Shown: piece after piece, positions 15,984 through 23,854 of the stretch
Position numbering within the stretch: the first letter of the stretch is position 1
Layout of the letters: each line of letters begins with the position of its first letter
NCBI RefSeq assembly: GCF_002897295.1
Contig: NZ_BEXF01000020.1
Location: 1 to 64,000, forward strand
From: Brevibacillus reuszeri
GTDB taxonomy: Bacteria > Bacillota > Bacilli > Brevibacillales > Brevibacillaceae
Direction: 5' to 3'
Length of the DNA: 64,000 nucleotides
Translations under genes and position numbers: made by a program
Notes under the pieces: generated by a model
Database searches by the model: none
Seen by the model: only the letters and a program-made list of their open reading frames with translations
What the model was told of the DNA's origin: nothing

Positions 15984-16478
15984 TCAGGAGCTCGTTACAG
16001 ATACAAATGTTTGATACACCTTGCCTTCTTCCTCGTGTTCTGAGAAGTCATCTTGGGTGTATTCTGCAATGGTTTTCCGCCAAAAGGCTTGAGCAGGCAG
16101 GTTGCTGCTAATCTGAAAGACCTCCCATTTTCCGGGAAATGCTCGGAAGATCTCATGGGCGACAGCTTTTCCTATCCCATGTCTTCTGTAGCGCTTCATG
16201 ATAAAAAATTCGGCAATCGTAAAAACGGGCTCATCGTTCGGGTCAGGAAAGCTTCGAACCAGTACAAACCCCGCCAGCTTACCCTCAACCTTTATAAAAT
16301 AAGGGTGCCGGACTGGATCACTCCAATACTCGTCTAAATACTGATAGCCATAACATCCATTCTCATTGACATCGATCGGCAAAAACTCGCTGAAGTCATA
16401 GATATACAGCTCTAACAGTCGCCCGAGAGCATCCTTCTCGCGGGCTGGAACGTTTACTAGTGAAAAAGGGATAGACAA
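15984..16478 (-). CDS. GNAT-family N-acetyltransferase
   Basis: A 164-residue acetyltransferase. The acetyl-CoA pyrophosphate loop is visible in IMKRYRRHGIGKAVAHEIF, and the C-terminal half ends SSNLPAQAFWRKTIAEYTQDDF. The start is a TTG at 16478 with AAGGAGG seven bases upstream. The substrate is unknown. It is a single gene, converging on the kinase gene and separated from yitT by a terminator. Confidence 0.82.
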   Translation of the reverse strand: MSIPFSLVNVPAREKDALGRLLELYIYDFSEFLPIDVNENGCYGYQYLDEYWSDPVRHPYFIKVEGKLAGFVLVRSFPDPNDEPVFTIAEFFIMKRYRRHGIGKAVAHEIFRAFPGKWEVFQISSNLPAQAFWRKTIAEYTQDDFSEHEEEGKVYQTFVSVTSS

Positions 16479-16540
16479 CGGAAAGCCTCCTTGCTAGTGA
16501 ATACATCAATGGTACACGATTGTGCCATTTCGTGGAAACG

Positions 16541-16573
16541 AAAAAGTGCCACCAAATATCGGCGGCACTTTTT
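16541..16573. terminator. Bidirectional terminator between yitT-like and GNAT genes
   Basis: AAAAAGTGCC (16541-16550) pairs with GGCACTTTTT (16564-16573); the stem can extend inward by two more pairs (CC/GG). It ends the yitT-like transcript on the minus strand. Confidence 0.85.
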
Positions 16574-16589
16574 CCTATTGTCACGTTTG

Positions 16590-17471
16590 TTAGTGAATTG
16601 CGTTCTTTTTGAATTGTCCGCCGCGCACGTCGTGAATGTTTCCTACTGCTAAAAAGGAAGTCGGGTCTACTTCTTCTACAATCAGCTTGAGCTTGGCTTC
16701 CTCTAGACGAGTGATGATGCAGAAAATGACTTTTTTATCGTCGCCTGTATAGCCGCCTTCACCTTTCAGATAAGTAACGCCGCGTCCCAGGCGGGCAACG
16801 ATTGCGTCACCTAGCTCTTTGTGATTGTCGCTAATTATCCAGACTGATTTTGATTCCTGGAATCCTTCGATGGTCAGATCGATCATTTTGAAAGCAATGT
16901 AATAAGCAATCAGCGAGTACATCGCACGATCCCAACCGAATACAAATCCGGCGCTGCTCAAAATGAATAGATTGATAAACATCACGATCTCACCAACGGA
17001 GAATGGAGACTTCTTATTGAACAAGACAGCGATGATTTCCGTACCGTCCAGTGAACCTCCGTAGCGTAGGACAAGACCAACACCAATACCCATAATAATT
17101 CCACCAAATACAGCAGCGAGCAGAGGGTCATCTGTTAAACCAGGTACGGGATGGAGAAGTGATGTGCCAATCGACATGACGGTTACCCCAAACAAGGTTG
17201 AGATAGCAAATGTTTTACCAATTTGCTTGTAACCGATTAAGAGGAAAGGTAAGTTCAAGAGGAACAGGAAGATACCTAGCTTCATTCCTGTCAGGTGCGA
17301 GGCAATAATGGAAACACCTACAATTCCGCCATCAATGATGTTGTTTGGAACCAAAAAGATTTCCAGAGCAACGGAGACGAGAGAGGCACCAATCAGGATG
17401 AAGAGGATCCTCTTGAGCAGTTTTCCAATAGGTAATTTTTGATGAACTGATTTTGCGACTGTTTGTTCCAT
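16590..17471 (-). CDS. YitT-family membrane protein
   Basis: A 293-residue protein with five or six N-terminal membrane helices (from ILFILIGASLVSVALEIFLVPNNIIDGG) and a C-terminal cytoplasmic DUF2179 domain (SVWIISDNHKELGDAIVARLGRGVTYLKGEGGYTGDDKKVIFCII). Bacillus genomes carry several paralogues; the function is unknown, though transport has been proposed. ATG at 17471 behind GGGAGAGG. Monocistronic. Confidence 0.9.
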   Translation of the reverse strand: MEQTVAKSVHQKLPIGKLLKRILFILIGASLVSVALEIFLVPNNIIDGGIVGVSIIASHLTGMKLGIFLFLLNLPFLLIGYKQIGKTFAISTLFGVTVMSIGTSLLHPVPGLTDDPLLAAVFGGIIMGIGVGLVLRYGGSLDGTEIIAVLFNKKSPFSVGEIVMFINLFILSSAGFVFGWDRAMYSLIAYYIAFKMIDLTIEGFQESKSVWIISDNHKELGDAIVARLGRGVTYLKGEGGYTGDDKKVIFCIITRLEEAKLKLIVEEVDPTSFLAVGNIHDVRGGQFKKNAIH

Positions 17472-17674
17472 CGTTCCTCTCCCTAATTTGGATTTTATTC
17501 CATTCTATTATAACATTCATTTTTGCTTGACAATGGCGCTAATGTGCTTTACCAGAAAAAATAGTACATTCGCATCTGATTTCATGAGAATCATTGCTGG
17601 AATAAGCTATTGACTGCCGATGCTTTCATTGTTATTTTCAAACTGTTAGGACAATAATGAGGGGGAAAATGACG

Positions 17675-18145
17675 ATGAGTGCCTTGCAGGTAGAGACGGA
17701 AATAGGGTCTCCTCTGGAACTGGTATGGTTGGCCTTCACGCAAACAGATAGAGTGATTCAGTGGTTTGCTCCTGACGCGAATATTGAGCCGCGTTTGGGT
17801 GGGGCGTATGAATTGTTCTTTGATCCTAGTAATCGGGAGCAAATGGGAACCAAGGGATGCTTCCTGACACTCTTTGAACCAAAGGAGAGATTGGGCTTTA
17901 CATGGAAGGGCCCGGACGATTTTGCAAGTCTGATGAATCAGGACGATGCATTGACATATGTCCTCGTCACATTGTCGGAGCAGGCGGGGAAAACAAAAGT
18001 GGTGATCGAACATTTTGGCTGGAAGGATTCAGAGGAGTGGGGCAAGGCTCGCGCTTGGCACGAAATGGCCTGGTCTCAGGTTCTAGCAAGTCTGAAGTCT
18101 GCGCTGGAAACAGGAAAAGGCGATTTGTGCTGCGTCCCGAGCTAG
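17675..18145 (+). CDS. SRPBCC-family protein (AHSA1/CalC-like)
   Basis: A 156-residue START-like single-domain protein. The N-terminus LQVETEIGSPLELVWLAFTQTDRVIQWF and the C-terminal HFGWKDSEEWGKARAWHEMAWSQVLASLKSAL are characteristic of Aha1 C-terminal-type (AHSA1) proteins that bind hydrophobic ligands. The ATG at 17675 sits nine bases after GGGGG; an ATG at 17669 is too close. The function is unknown. It ends at a strong terminator shared with eutH. Confidence 0.82.
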   Translation: MSALQVETEIGSPLELVWLAFTQTDRVIQWFAPDANIEPRLGGAYELFFDPSNREQMGTKGCFLTLFEPKERLGFTWKGPDDFASLMNQDDALTYVLVTLSEQAGKTKVVIEHFGWKDSEEWGKARAWHEMAWSQVLASLKSALETGKGDLCCVPS

Positions 18146-18205
18146 GGAGAGGTCACAATACACATTATGTACAGCCTCTCGTTTTCAGACGTTGTTTTTT
18201 ACAGG

Positions 18206-18244
18206 AAAAAGGAGCCGTCCCTTTGCAGGACAGCTCCTTTTTTT
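18206..18244. terminator. Bidirectional terminator between SRPBCC gene and eutH
   Basis: AAAAAGGAGC then GTCC pair with GGAC then GCTCCTTTTT across one C-A mismatch, with a seven-base loop and seven T. Both flanking genes converge on it. Confidence 0.9.
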
Positions 18245-18249
18245 AGGTT

Positions 18250-19527
18250 TTATTCTTTTGTAGCCGCTACTTCAGAAGCAGCTGCTTTTGGTTTGTCTTC
18301 CAAGTATTCATCCGGTCCGATAATACCAGCAGCACGGTCTTGTTTTTCCAATTCCAGTGCTTTTGGTACGGACAGCCAGTAGGAGATAGCGATCGCGATT
18401 ACACCAGCCCCCAATTTACCGAGCAGTACCGGCAAGATGATGTTTGGCTGGAAGTTAGCCGAGAAGCTTAGGTGGTCACCGAGCAAGAAGGCAGCACACA
18501 CACCAAACGCGATGTTGATTACTTTGTCTTTTGGCGGCATGGAACGTATGAGACGGAACATCGCCAAAATGTTTGCGATGGTAGCGAGCAAGCCAGCGCT
18601 ACCTGTAGAGCTCAAACCTAATTTCATACCCAAAGCTTCCAGTGGCTTCGCACAGTATTTACGCAGCAAGTATACCATCGGGAAGGCACCTGCCAGCATG
18701 ATACCGATGTAACCAGCTGTTTCCAAAGCACGGTATTGGTCAGCAGGATCGGCGATGATCGGGTCGAAGCCCCAAGCACCAAAGATCGTAGAGAAAATTC
18801 CAGTAAAGTGTTGAACGATGGAGAAAACGAGTACCAGCTTGATACCAGCATCCATTGTTTTACCGAAGATCATGAATCCGCGAATCATCAGGTCTGGCAA
18901 GAAGCGCAGACCGGCAGCGATTACCAATACAAAGATCAGGATCGGGGAGAGATTCAGCAGAACCTGTCCAATTCCGATAGCAAAAGTATAAGTAGAATCA
19001 CCATTTGATGCGATTTCAGCACGCACTTGAGCGTTTGTTAAAGAAAGAATCGCACTTGTAATGAAAGCACCGATTGGAACGGTCAAAATACCGGACATGA
19101 CACCCAACGCCATATATTTGTGGTCGCGTTTATCGAGCATCGCAAGACCCATCGGGATGGAGAATACGATAGTAGCACCAGCCATGAAACCAACCACCAT
19201 AGCCATAACCCAACCCTCAGTGCTGGTCTTCAGGATGTTTGCCAATTGATATCCGCCCATGTCACTGGCAAGGATTGCGGTAGCGGCAAGAGCAGGGTCT
19301 GCACCGATCTTATGAAAGATGGGAGAAACTGCTTTTTCTACGAACCAGGAAATATACGGCAGGGAGGCCATAATACCGGCAGCGGGTACAAAGATATAAC
19401 CGGTAGAGTGAATCCCTTCCATAAACTCTTTTCCGAGTCCTTCGTCGCTATTGCGGATCGCGGCAATAGCCCCAATGACTGCACATAACATAATAATGTA
19501 GATAATGACACTTCCAATGTGTTCCAC
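18250..19527 (-). CDS. eutH: EutH-family ethanolamine permease
   Basis: A protein of about 425 residues with ten or more membrane helices. ILASDMGGYQLANILKT, GIMASLPYISWFVE and the tract GDHLSFSANFQPNIILPVLLGKLGAG are typical of EutH, which carries ethanolamine across the membrane. The GTG at 19527 is six bases after GGTGGGG; a GTG at 19539 overlaps that site and is less likely. No ethanolamine ammonia-lyase, eutT or shell genes lie nearby, so this is an orphan permease. A terminator-like hairpin and a CcpA site sit in its leader, indicating catabolite and possibly attenuation control. Confidence 0.88.
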   Translation of the reverse strand: MEHIGSVIIYIIMLCAVIGAIAAIRNSDEGLGKEFMEGIHSTGYIFVPAAGIMASLPYISWFVEKAVSPIFHKIGADPALAATAILASDMGGYQLANILKTSTEGWVMAMVVGFMAGATIVFSIPMGLAMLDKRDHKYMALGVMSGILTVPIGAFITSAILSLTNAQVRAEIASNGDSTYTFAIGIGQVLLNLSPILIFVLVIAAGLRFLPDLMIRGFMIFGKTMDAGIKLVLVFSIVQHFTGIFSTIFGAWGFDPIIADPADQYRALETAGYIGIMLAGAFPMVYLLRKYCAKPLEALGMKLGLSSTGSAGLLATIANILAMFRLIRSMPPKDKVINIAFGVCAAFLLGDHLSFSANFQPNIILPVLLGKLGAGVIAIAISYWLSVPKALELEKQDRAAGIIGPDEYLEDKPKAAASEVAATKE

Positions 19528-19622
19528 AGACAACCCCACCTTTTTCAGGATGTAAACAATACGGTCATAATTCCCTTTACAAGATACCCATATCGAGGCC
19601 TCATTATGGAGGGAGACCGCGT

Positions 19623-19669
19623 AAAAAGGCGCTTAGGATCTCGTGACCGAGAATGACCTAAGCGCCTTT
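19623..19669 (-). terminator. Terminator-like hairpin in the eutH leader
   Basis: AAAGGCGCTTAGG (19625-19637) pairs perfectly with CCTAAGCGCCTTT (19657-19669), and on the minus strand it is followed by a T-run. It lies about 100 bases upstream of eutH and downstream of the CcpA site, the position of an attenuator. Confidence 0.65.
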
Positions 19670-19716
19670 GCTTATTTGTATGAACTTGTTTACAGATACT
19701 TGTTTGGTAAACAAAC

Positions 19717-19730
19717 TGCAACCGCTTTCA
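19717..19730 (-). promoter_or_regulatory. CcpA (cre) site upstream of eutH
   Basis: On the minus strand TGAAAGCGGTTGCA fits the cre consensus TGWAANCGNTNNCA at every defined position. It would place ethanolamine uptake under carbon catabolite control. Confidence 0.7.
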
Positions 19731-19928
19731 AACGCTTTTAAAAATAAAGGCTAGAATACCGGGTCTACGAAAAACGTACATGTTGTCAAAAAATTCATGC
19801 TCTCTAAAGCGCCGTTGCTTTAATCTGCATTATAACGTGATTATATGGTTAGGTGTGTGGATTGTCAACTGCCTCTTAGGAAGAAAGTATGAATTTTTTA
19901 CATATGAAAATCAATAGTGATGCCAGCT

Positions 19929-19964
19929 AAAAAAAGCCGCCCCTAGATAAGTAGGGGCAGCTTT
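19929..19964 (-). terminator. Terminator of the cold-shock protein gene
   Basis: AAAGCTGCCCCTA / TAGGGGCGGCTTT stem on the minus strand with one mismatch, 6-base loop and a seven-T tail. Confidence 0.92.
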
Positions 19965-19975
19965 GTGAGTGCTGT

Positions 19976-20176
19976 TTACAGTTTTACAACGTTCTCAGCT
20001 TGTGGTCCACGGTTGCCTTCAACTACGTTGAACTCAACGCGTTGGCCTTCTTCAAGGGATTTGAAACCTTCGCCTTGGATTGCGCTGAAGTGAACGAATA
20101 CATCGTTTCCGCCTTCAACTGCGATGAAGCCATAGCCTTTTTCAGCGTTGAACCATTTTACTGTACCTGTTTGCAT
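19976..20176 (-). CDS. csp: Cold-shock protein (CspB/CspD type)
   Basis: A 66-residue single OB-fold nucleic-acid chaperone. RNP1 KGYGFIAV and RNP2 VFVHFSAI are intact, and the protein starts MQTGTVKWFNAEKGYGF like Bacillus CspB/CspC/CspD. It binds single-stranded RNA and melts structures in the cold. ATG at 20176 after GGAGGTAAC; the five codons upstream in frame overlap that site. The 150-200 bases upstream are AT-rich, consistent with the long cold-shock 5' untranslated leader, but no conserved cold box was verified. Confidence 0.95.
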   Translation of the reverse strand: MQTGTVKWFNAEKGYGFIAVEGGNDVFVHFSAIQGEGFKSLEEGQRVEFNVVEGNRGPQAENVVKL

Positions 20177-20445
20177 GGGTGTTACCTCCAAAAAAATTAA
20201 AATGAATATGCAACTTTTATTTGTGGATAAAATAAAAATTCACACATTGGAAAAGGTTCAAACATAAATGTAAACCCTTTACAATATGTGAACGCTTAAA
20301 AAATCTTTTGTTTAACTGCATTTTACCATAGTCATTTGCGGAAAGCAATCGAATAAAACAGCACTTTTGCAGGAGAAATGCAGTACGACGACAAAACGGC
20401 ATCGCACCATTTTGTCGTCGTATGTAGCCAGTCAAAAAGTAGTTT

Positions 20446-21045
20446 TTAAGAGTAGAATTTTACGCGATCTTCTAATGGCTGGAACTGTTTTTCGCCTGGC
20501 TCGGAGGTTGGCTTGCCAAAAGGCATTTGGGCAATCAGCTTCCAGCTGCTTGGAACGTTCCAGGTTTGCTGAACTTCTTCGTCAATCAATGGATTGTAGT
20601 GCTGCAGTGTTGCCCCGAAGCCTTCGTTTTCCAAAGCCGTCCAAACAACAAACTGAAGCATACCCGAAGAATGCTGGGACCAGATCGGGAAGTTGTCTTT
20701 GTACAGCTCGAATTGTTTTTGCAAGCCTTCTACGACACTTTGATCTTCAAAGAAAAGAACAGTACCATAGCCACTGCCAAATGCGTTCATTTTTTCTTCG
20801 GTCGAAGCAAAATTGTCGGCAGGTACGATTTTACGCAAGGTTTCTTTGGTGATATTCCAGAGCTTGTCGTGCTGTTCTCCGAGCAGTACAACTACACGAG
20901 CACTTTGGGAGTTAAAAGCGGAAGGAGTATGTTTTACTGCTTGGTTGATGACCTCTTGAATACGGCTATCAGATGCAACTGCTTCTTTGCTAATTCCATA
21001 GTAGCTTCTTCTGTCTTTTAAGGCTGTCAAGAAATCTTTTCCCAT
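20446..21045 (-). CDS. Nitroreductase-family oxidoreductase
   Basis: A 199-residue FMN-dependent protein. DRRSYYGISKEAV at the N-terminus and TPSAFNSQSARVVVLLGEQHDKLW match the FMN-binding arginine/serine segments of the Frm2/Hbn1-like nitroreductases; SSGMLQFVVWTALENEGFGATLQHYNP is the core helix. Homologues are small cytoplasmic reductases for nitro compounds or lipid signals. ATG at 21045 is 8 bases from GGAGG; the preceding ATG at 21048 is an alternative. Monocistronic. Confidence 0.88.
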   Translation of the reverse strand: MGKDFLTALKDRRSYYGISKEAVASDSRIQEVINQAVKHTPSAFNSQSARVVVLLGEQHDKLWNITKETLRKIVPADNFASTEEKMNAFGSGYGTVLFFEDQSVVEGLQKQFELYKDNFPIWSQHSSGMLQFVVWTALENEGFGATLQHYNPLIDEEVQQTWNVPSSWKLIAQMPFGKPTSEPGEKQFQPLEDRVKFYS

Positions 21046-21235
21046 CATACATACCTCCAGAGACTTTTTTCTTTTAACATGATGCTTTGGAATTGCGATT
21101 ATTATGCGGTGTGTTTTTGAAGATTACTTTTCGTAACCTAGTGTAAGTAATAAACTGTTCATTGTCAAGTAACTATCTATATTAAAGTTACATTTACATT
21201 TTTTTAATAGAATTTTACATAATGAGCAGTAAATA

Positions 21236-21285
21236 CAGAAAAACCAAGAAAACCGATCCTCTTCATGCGAGATCGGTTTTCTTGG
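21236..21285 (-). terminator. Terminator of the methyltransferase gene
   Basis: Perfect 15-bp stem CCAAGAAAACCGATC (21244-21258) with its complement (21271-21285), 12-base loop, and a minus-strand T-run at 21236-21243. Confidence 0.9.
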
Positions 21286-21329
21286 TTCGCTCCATGATAG
21301 ATTTGGTTCCTTCAATGGGCAAGTGACTT

Positions 21330-22118
21330 CTACACGATGACTCGGACAAAGTAATGAGCGAAAGTGACTGGCAAGCCATTTGCCGTCGTATGCTGATCAA
21401 AAATGCGCTGAACTGACTCCAGATGCTGTGCAATTGCCTGCTCAGTTACGGAAGGCTGCTGGCCGAAGCAACGCAGCTTGATGACGTCTAGGGGAGAAAG
21501 AATGTACTCTGTGCTCGTTACCGACTCAATATCCACGTGGGAAAAGGAGGCCTGGCGCAGTCTGTCTTGTAGTAGATCGAGGATGGGAGTTCCACTTGGA
21601 TGTGGCTCGAATAAATCAGGAAACCATTCAGGTAATTCGGCGAATAGCTGATCTGCCGGATGCAGCCCGAGAATTTGACCACCTGCCTTGATGACTTGTT
21701 TGCAGTGCAGGTACGCGGAGGTTGGACCTTTGCGATTATAAGCACAATCAAATTCTCCTGCTGCAAAAGGGAGAGGCTCTTTTGTGTTGCTGACTACAAA
21801 GGATACGTTTGGCTGTTTCATCTCTTTGGCTGTTTGCACGAAGCGATTGGTCACATCCACGCCAACCAGTTCACGTGCCACAGATGCCCAGCGTAGGGTG
21901 AAAGCACCATGACCGCAACCGATGTCGAGCACTTTTTTATTCTGAACCATATAAGCGACTTCCTGGGTAAAAAGCGACTCACCATTCGGCTCAGCGACAG
22001 TGGAGCGCCAAGGATATACATATTCGGCTGACAAGCTCGCCAGCTGTGCGTACCAGTTGAGCGAATGTGGTGCGATCCAGTCAGGGTGGTTTTTGGGGTT
22101 AGTTAAAGGTGGGTTCAT
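21330..22118 (-). CDS. Class I SAM-dependent methyltransferase
   Basis: A 262-residue cytoplasmic methyltransferase. Motif I is VLDIGCGHGAFTLRWA, then LVGVDVTNRFVQTA, and the post-I segment FAAGEFDCAYNRKGPTSAY. The YNRKGPTS element in place of the usual aspartate-rich motif IV is a feature of a Bacillus subgroup of unknown substrate. ATG at 22118 behind GAGGTGA. A strong terminator follows the stop. Confidence 0.82.
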   Translation of the reverse strand: MNPPLTNPKNHPDWIAPHSLNWYAQLASLSAEYVYPWRSTVAEPNGESLFTQEVAYMVQNKKVLDIGCGHGAFTLRWASVARELVGVDVTNRFVQTAKEMKQPNVSFVVSNTKEPLPFAAGEFDCAYNRKGPTSAYLHCKQVIKAGGQILGLHPADQLFAELPEWFPDLFEPHPSGTPILDLLQDRLRQASFSHVDIESVTSTEYILSPLDVIKLRCFGQQPSVTEQAIAQHLESVQRIFDQHTTANGLPVTFAHYFVRVIV

Positions 22119-22280
22119 TTGTCACCTCTTTGGAAATAGTTGTCTGAAGGTTCTATTGTAATTATTTTCCTATGTTTTGACAAACTCTCTAAACAACTTT
22201 ACATGGAGTGAAAGTAGCGATAACGTTGGAGGTGGAAGCAAGACTGGACACAAGACAAATAGGAGAGGGGAGTGGGATAC

Positions 22281-22940
22281 ATGGAGACGGATCAACAGAA
22301 AAGACGCGTGCTGGTGGTGACGTCGGTCGAAGCAGAGCGTGATGCGGTTTTGCGCGGTCTGCAGGATGACAATAGATTTACGCTTCTGGTTGGAGGCGTG
22401 GGACCAGCGTCTGCCGCAGCAAGTACGGCAAGCATGCTTGCAGCAAACGAGTACGATTTGGTTATTTGCGCCGGCATTTGCGGTGGCTTTAGTGGACGAG
22501 CCGAGGTCGGTTCATTGGTCATGGCAAGTGAAATCGTATGTGCAGACTTAGGTGCCGAGACAGCAGACGGTTTTTGTGATGTAGACGAGCTTGGTTTTGG
22601 ATCAGCGCGTGTTGCAGTCGACAAAGAGCTGGCGACACAAGTGACCGAAGCGATAGCGTCCAAGGGCTTGCCCGTTACAATGGGGCAGGTGCTTACTCTG
22701 TCAACCGTTACCGGTACAGCAGAAACGGCAGCGGCACTGGCAAAGCGTATGCCGGACGCAGCTGGGGAAGCCATGGAAGGCTATGGGGTAGCGATTGCCG
22801 CCCAGCAGTGCAGCTTGCCGATCCTGGAAATCAGGGCGGTATCCAATGCGATTGGCCCGCGCGACAAATCAGCGTGGCGCATCAAGGACGCGCTGAGTGC
22901 TCTAGAAAAAGCCAGTACAGTATTACGGGAGGTGCTATAG
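22281..22940 (+). CDS. mqnB: Futalosine hydrolase
   Basis: A 219-residue nucleosidase of the MTAN/PNP fold. VLVVTSVEAERDAVLRGL, VGGVGPASAAAST, LVICAGICGGF and AGEAMEGYGVAIAAQQ are the expected binding and catalytic segments. MqnB releases hypoxanthine from futalosine to give dehypoxanthine futalosine in the alternative menaquinone pathway. ATG at 22281 is 9-10 bases from GAGGGG; the GTG at 22272 with AGGAG six bases ahead is an equally possible start. It is directly followed by mqnD with no gap. Confidence 0.92.
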   Translation: METDQQKRRVLVVTSVEAERDAVLRGLQDDNRFTLLVGGVGPASAAASTASMLAANEYDLVICAGICGGFSGRAEVGSLVMASEIVCADLGAETADGFCDVDELGFGSARVAVDKELATQVTEAIASKGLPVTMGQVLTLSTVTGTAETAAALAKRMPDAAGEAMEGYGVAIAAQQCSLPILEIRAVSNAIGPRDKSAWRIKDALSALEKASTVLREVL

Positions 22941-23789
22941 ATGAAAATTGCGTTTTCACCATGTCCGAATGATACGTTTGTTTTTCATGCTTGGGCGCAT
23001 GGACTGATTCCTGGAGCGCCGCAGCTCGACATTATGTATGCTGACATCGATATTACGAATACATTGGCCACAAAGGCAGAGGGTCCAGAGGTTATGAAAA
23101 TCTCGTATGCGGCTCTGCCATGGGTATTAAAAGACTATGCGCTGTTGCCATGCGGAGGTGCCTTGGGCAGGGGGTGCGGACCACTTGTTTTGACCCAAGG
23201 AAATGGCTTGGGTACCGATCAGAATGATCCAGCCCGTTTGTCAGGAAAACGAGTAGCGGTGCCCAGCGAGCGCTCGACCGCTTATTTACTGTTCCGATTG
23301 TGGGCTGCGCAGAACGTACCTGGCGGGGTAGGCGAAATTGTCGTCATGCCTTTCCATGAAATTATGCCAGCCGTTCGTGACGGCAAAATCGATGCGGGAC
23401 TTGTTATTCATGAAGCGCGCTTCACGTACCAAAACTATGGCTTGGCACTCATGACTGATCTCGGAAATTGGTGGGAGGCTGATACAGGACTGCCGATTCC
23501 GCTAGGTGCCATCATCGCACGCAGATCAATGGATTTGCAGGCTTTGACCGACTGGACGCGAGCTTCTGTCGAGTATGCGTGGGCTCACCCGCAGGCATCG
23601 CAGGATTATGTGATGTGTCATGCTCAGGAGCTGTCCTTGGAGGTTGCCAAAGCACATATCGATTTATATGTAAATGAATTTACACGTGACCTGGGTGAGG
23701 ATGGCTACGGGGCGATTACCGCCCTGCTGGGGAGAGCGGGAGAGCAAGGACTCGTTCCTCAGATTGATTTGTCCTTGTTGCGCTGGTAG
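22941..23789 (+). CDS. mqnD: 1,4-dihydroxy-6-naphthoate synthase
   Basis: A 282-residue enzyme with the periplasmic-binding-protein-like fold. FSPCPNDTFVFHAWAHGLI and DIDITNTLA at the N-terminus and VPSERSTAYLLFRLW are MqnD signatures; VIHEARFTYQNYG contains the catalytic histidine. It converts cyclic dehypoxanthine futalosine to 1,4-dihydroxy-6-naphthoate. The ATG follows the mqnB stop directly, with GGGAGG inside the mqnB end, so the two are translationally coupled. Confidence 0.95.
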   Translation: MKIAFSPCPNDTFVFHAWAHGLIPGAPQLDIMYADIDITNTLATKAEGPEVMKISYAALPWVLKDYALLPCGGALGRGCGPLVLTQGNGLGTDQNDPARLSGKRVAVPSERSTAYLLFRLWAAQNVPGGVGEIVVMPFHEIMPAVRDGKIDAGLVIHEARFTYQNYGLALMTDLGNWWEADTGLPIPLGAIIARRSMDLQALTDWTRASVEYAWAHPQASQDYVMCHAQELSLEVAKAHIDLYVNEFTRDLGEDGYGAITALLGRAGEQGLVPQIDLSLLRW

Positions 23790-23810
23790 CAATATCGATC
23801 GAGAAACGCA

Positions 23811-23848
23811 AAAAAGCGCAGGAGTATCGTTAGGCTCCCGCGCTTTTT
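23811..23848. terminator. Bidirectional terminator after mqnD
   Basis: AAAAAGCGC and GGAG pair with CTCC and GCGCTTTTT across one mismatch. The minus-strand stalk protein gene ends on its other side. Confidence 0.88.
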
Positions 23849-23854
23849 CTTGTG

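Larger units (their letters stand above)
19540..19975. other. Intergenic region carrying eutH leader elements and csp terminator
   Basis: 436 bases without a gene. It contains, from left to right, the minus-strand leader hairpin (19623-19669), a CcpA site (19717-19730), a TTGACA on the minus strand near 19783-19788 that could be a -35 element, and the cold-shock gene terminator (19929-19964). No small ORF with a ribosome site was found. Confidence 0.6.

Noticed and set aside
21124..21315. A 63-codon minus-strand frame
   Set aside because: Runs through the methyltransferase terminator hairpin.
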